Below, one piece after another: positions 5,935-6,737 of a stretch of DNA of 6,737 bases (its first letter is position 1; every line of letters begins with the position of its first letter). Made by a program: the position numbers and the translations under genes. The notes below the pieces were generated by a model. The model made no database searches and was not told the DNA's origin. It saw only the letters and a program-made list of their open reading frames with translations. Source of the DNA: Spirochaetota bacterium (GTDB lineage Bacteria; Spirochaetota; UBA4802; JAFGJZ01); NCBI GenBank assembly GCA_022704645.1, contig JAKJGA010000090.1, forward strand, positions 1 through 6,737, written 5' to 3'.

Positions 5935-6737
5935 ATGAAAAATCAGTTTTTAAAAGCACTTATGATTATCGGAATGATTTTAGGGCTTCTGATTCCTGTT
6001 CAAATGGTTAAATCATTGGTTAATGAAAGAAAAGAACGGCAGCAGGAAGTTTATACTGAGGCAGGAAAAACATGGGGCGGAAATTTTATTTTCGGCGGAA
6101 TATATGCTTCATCGGGAAATAAAAAGATATTTCCTAAATTTGCTAGTATCAACTGCGAACTTAAATCGGAAATAAGAAAAAAGAATATTTTCAAAATACC
6201 CTGCTTCACATCAATAATGGTTGTTGATGCGGATTTTGATGACTCAAAAAATCTGACAAATTTTATCCTGGGCATGAATTTTTCTCAGAACGGTAATATC
6301 GAAATTGATTCAATAAAAATAAATGACGAAAACATATATTGTTCAAACAATAATCTTCAGAGTTCAGAATCTGTTTGGAATAATGATATAGTTAATATCA
6401 AATCAAAAGGTCCTCTGAAAAAATGTTCTATACGCTTTAAAATTAGAGGATCAGAAAAAATGTGTTTTTTGGAAGGAGCAACTCCATCAAAAATCACTAT
6501 GACTTCAGACTGGCCGGATCCAAACTTTACCGGATTGCTCCCTGCGGAAAGAAAAATATCAAATAAAGGTTTCTCTGCAGAATGGAATTCTTCTTCCAAA
6601 ACTTCTTCCAGTGAAAGAGGTAAAATATCAGATGAAGTTTTCGGAGTATCTCTTTATGTTTCTCAGAACATTTATCAACAGACTGATAGAATAATAAAAT
6701 ATGCTCTTCTTTTCATTTTCCTGACTTTTGCTGTATT
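5935..6737 (+). CDS. creD: CreD-like (Cet family) inner-membrane protein, 3' end cut by window edge
   Basis: CreD is an inner-membrane protein of the CreBC regulon, linked in E. coli and Pseudomonas to envelope stress and beta-lactam responses; its molecular activity is unclear. Visible here are 267 residues: TM1 at about 7-25 (LIP within it matches CreD), a large periplasmic region opening with WGGNFIFGG (47-55), the characteristic SDWPDPNFTGLLPAER (191-206) and GFSAEW (212-217), then FGVSLYVSQNIYQQTDRIIKY (236-256) leading into TM2 (LLFIFLTFAV). That last stretch aligns with the CreD 'FGV...YQQ.eR..KYA' signature. The periplasmic part before it appears about 40 residues shorter than in E. 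coli CreD. The ATG follows GGAGG with a 4-nt spacer. The remaining transmembrane helices lie beyond the edge. The cre-tag-like array upstream supports the assignment. Confidence 0.88.
   Translation, partial: MKNQFLKALMIIGMILGLLIPVQMVKSLVNERKERQQEVYTEAGKTWGGNFIFGGIYASSGNKKIFPKFASINCELKSEIRKKNIFKIPCFTSIMVVDADFDDSKNLTNFILGMNFSQNGNIEIDSIKINDENIYCSNNNLQSSESVWNNDIVNIKSKGPLKKCSIRFKIRGSEKMCFLEGATPSKITMTSDWPDPNFTGLLPAERKISNKGFSAEWNSSSKTSSSERGKISDEVFGVSLYVSQNIYQQTDRIIKYALLFIFLTFAV

Noticed and set aside
6051..6599. Two minus-strand open frames (6051-6275 and 6357-6599) opposite creD
   Set aside because: Both lie within the creD-like coding sequence and give no recognisable protein.

Overview
This AT-rich window has strong Shine-Dalgarno sites and lipoprotein, periplasmic and anaerobe-type genes. 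The best guess is a fibre-degrading gut or rumen spirochaete of the Treponema kind. Support for that is indirect: a GH5 cellulase-like lipoprotein with a relaxed lipobox (LILN-C), a NifU-like protein paired with a GGGtGRT protein, and a stand-alone PaaK-type ligase. No rRNA or other phylogenetic marker is present, so the assignment is an inference.

Layout from left to right: (1) The 5' part of a phenylacetate-CoA ligase (paaK) on the minus strand, cut by the window edge, with a 16-bp perfect palindrome just upstream of its start. (2) A 104-residue protein of unknown function on the plus strand. (3) Convergent to it, a 355-residue exported protein of unknown function on the minus strand, with a recognisable promoter. 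(4) Divergent from that, a GH5 (GH5_4-like) endoglucanase lipoprotein whose last ~45 codons are out of frame. The frame is lost exactly inside a perfect 17-bp inverted repeat with a 3-nt loop. (5) A compact two-gene operon, NifU-like scaffold then GGGtGRT protein, joined by a Shine-Dalgarno that overlaps the first stop codon and closed by a clear intrinsic terminator. (6) The 5' part of a creD-like inner-membrane protein gene, cut by the right edge.

The genes do not form one pathway. The NifU-like/GGGtGRT pair is the one clear functional unit: a probable iron-sulfur-related system in anaerobes whose biochemistry I do not know to have been settled. The most striking regulatory signal lies upstream of creD: four TTTCAY half-sites spaced exactly 11 bp apart, closely resembling the E. 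coli CreB 'cre tag' (TTCAC-N6-TTCAC). It is followed by a palindrome that runs into the creD ribosome binding site. Together they suggest that a CreB-like response regulator controls creD here as well.
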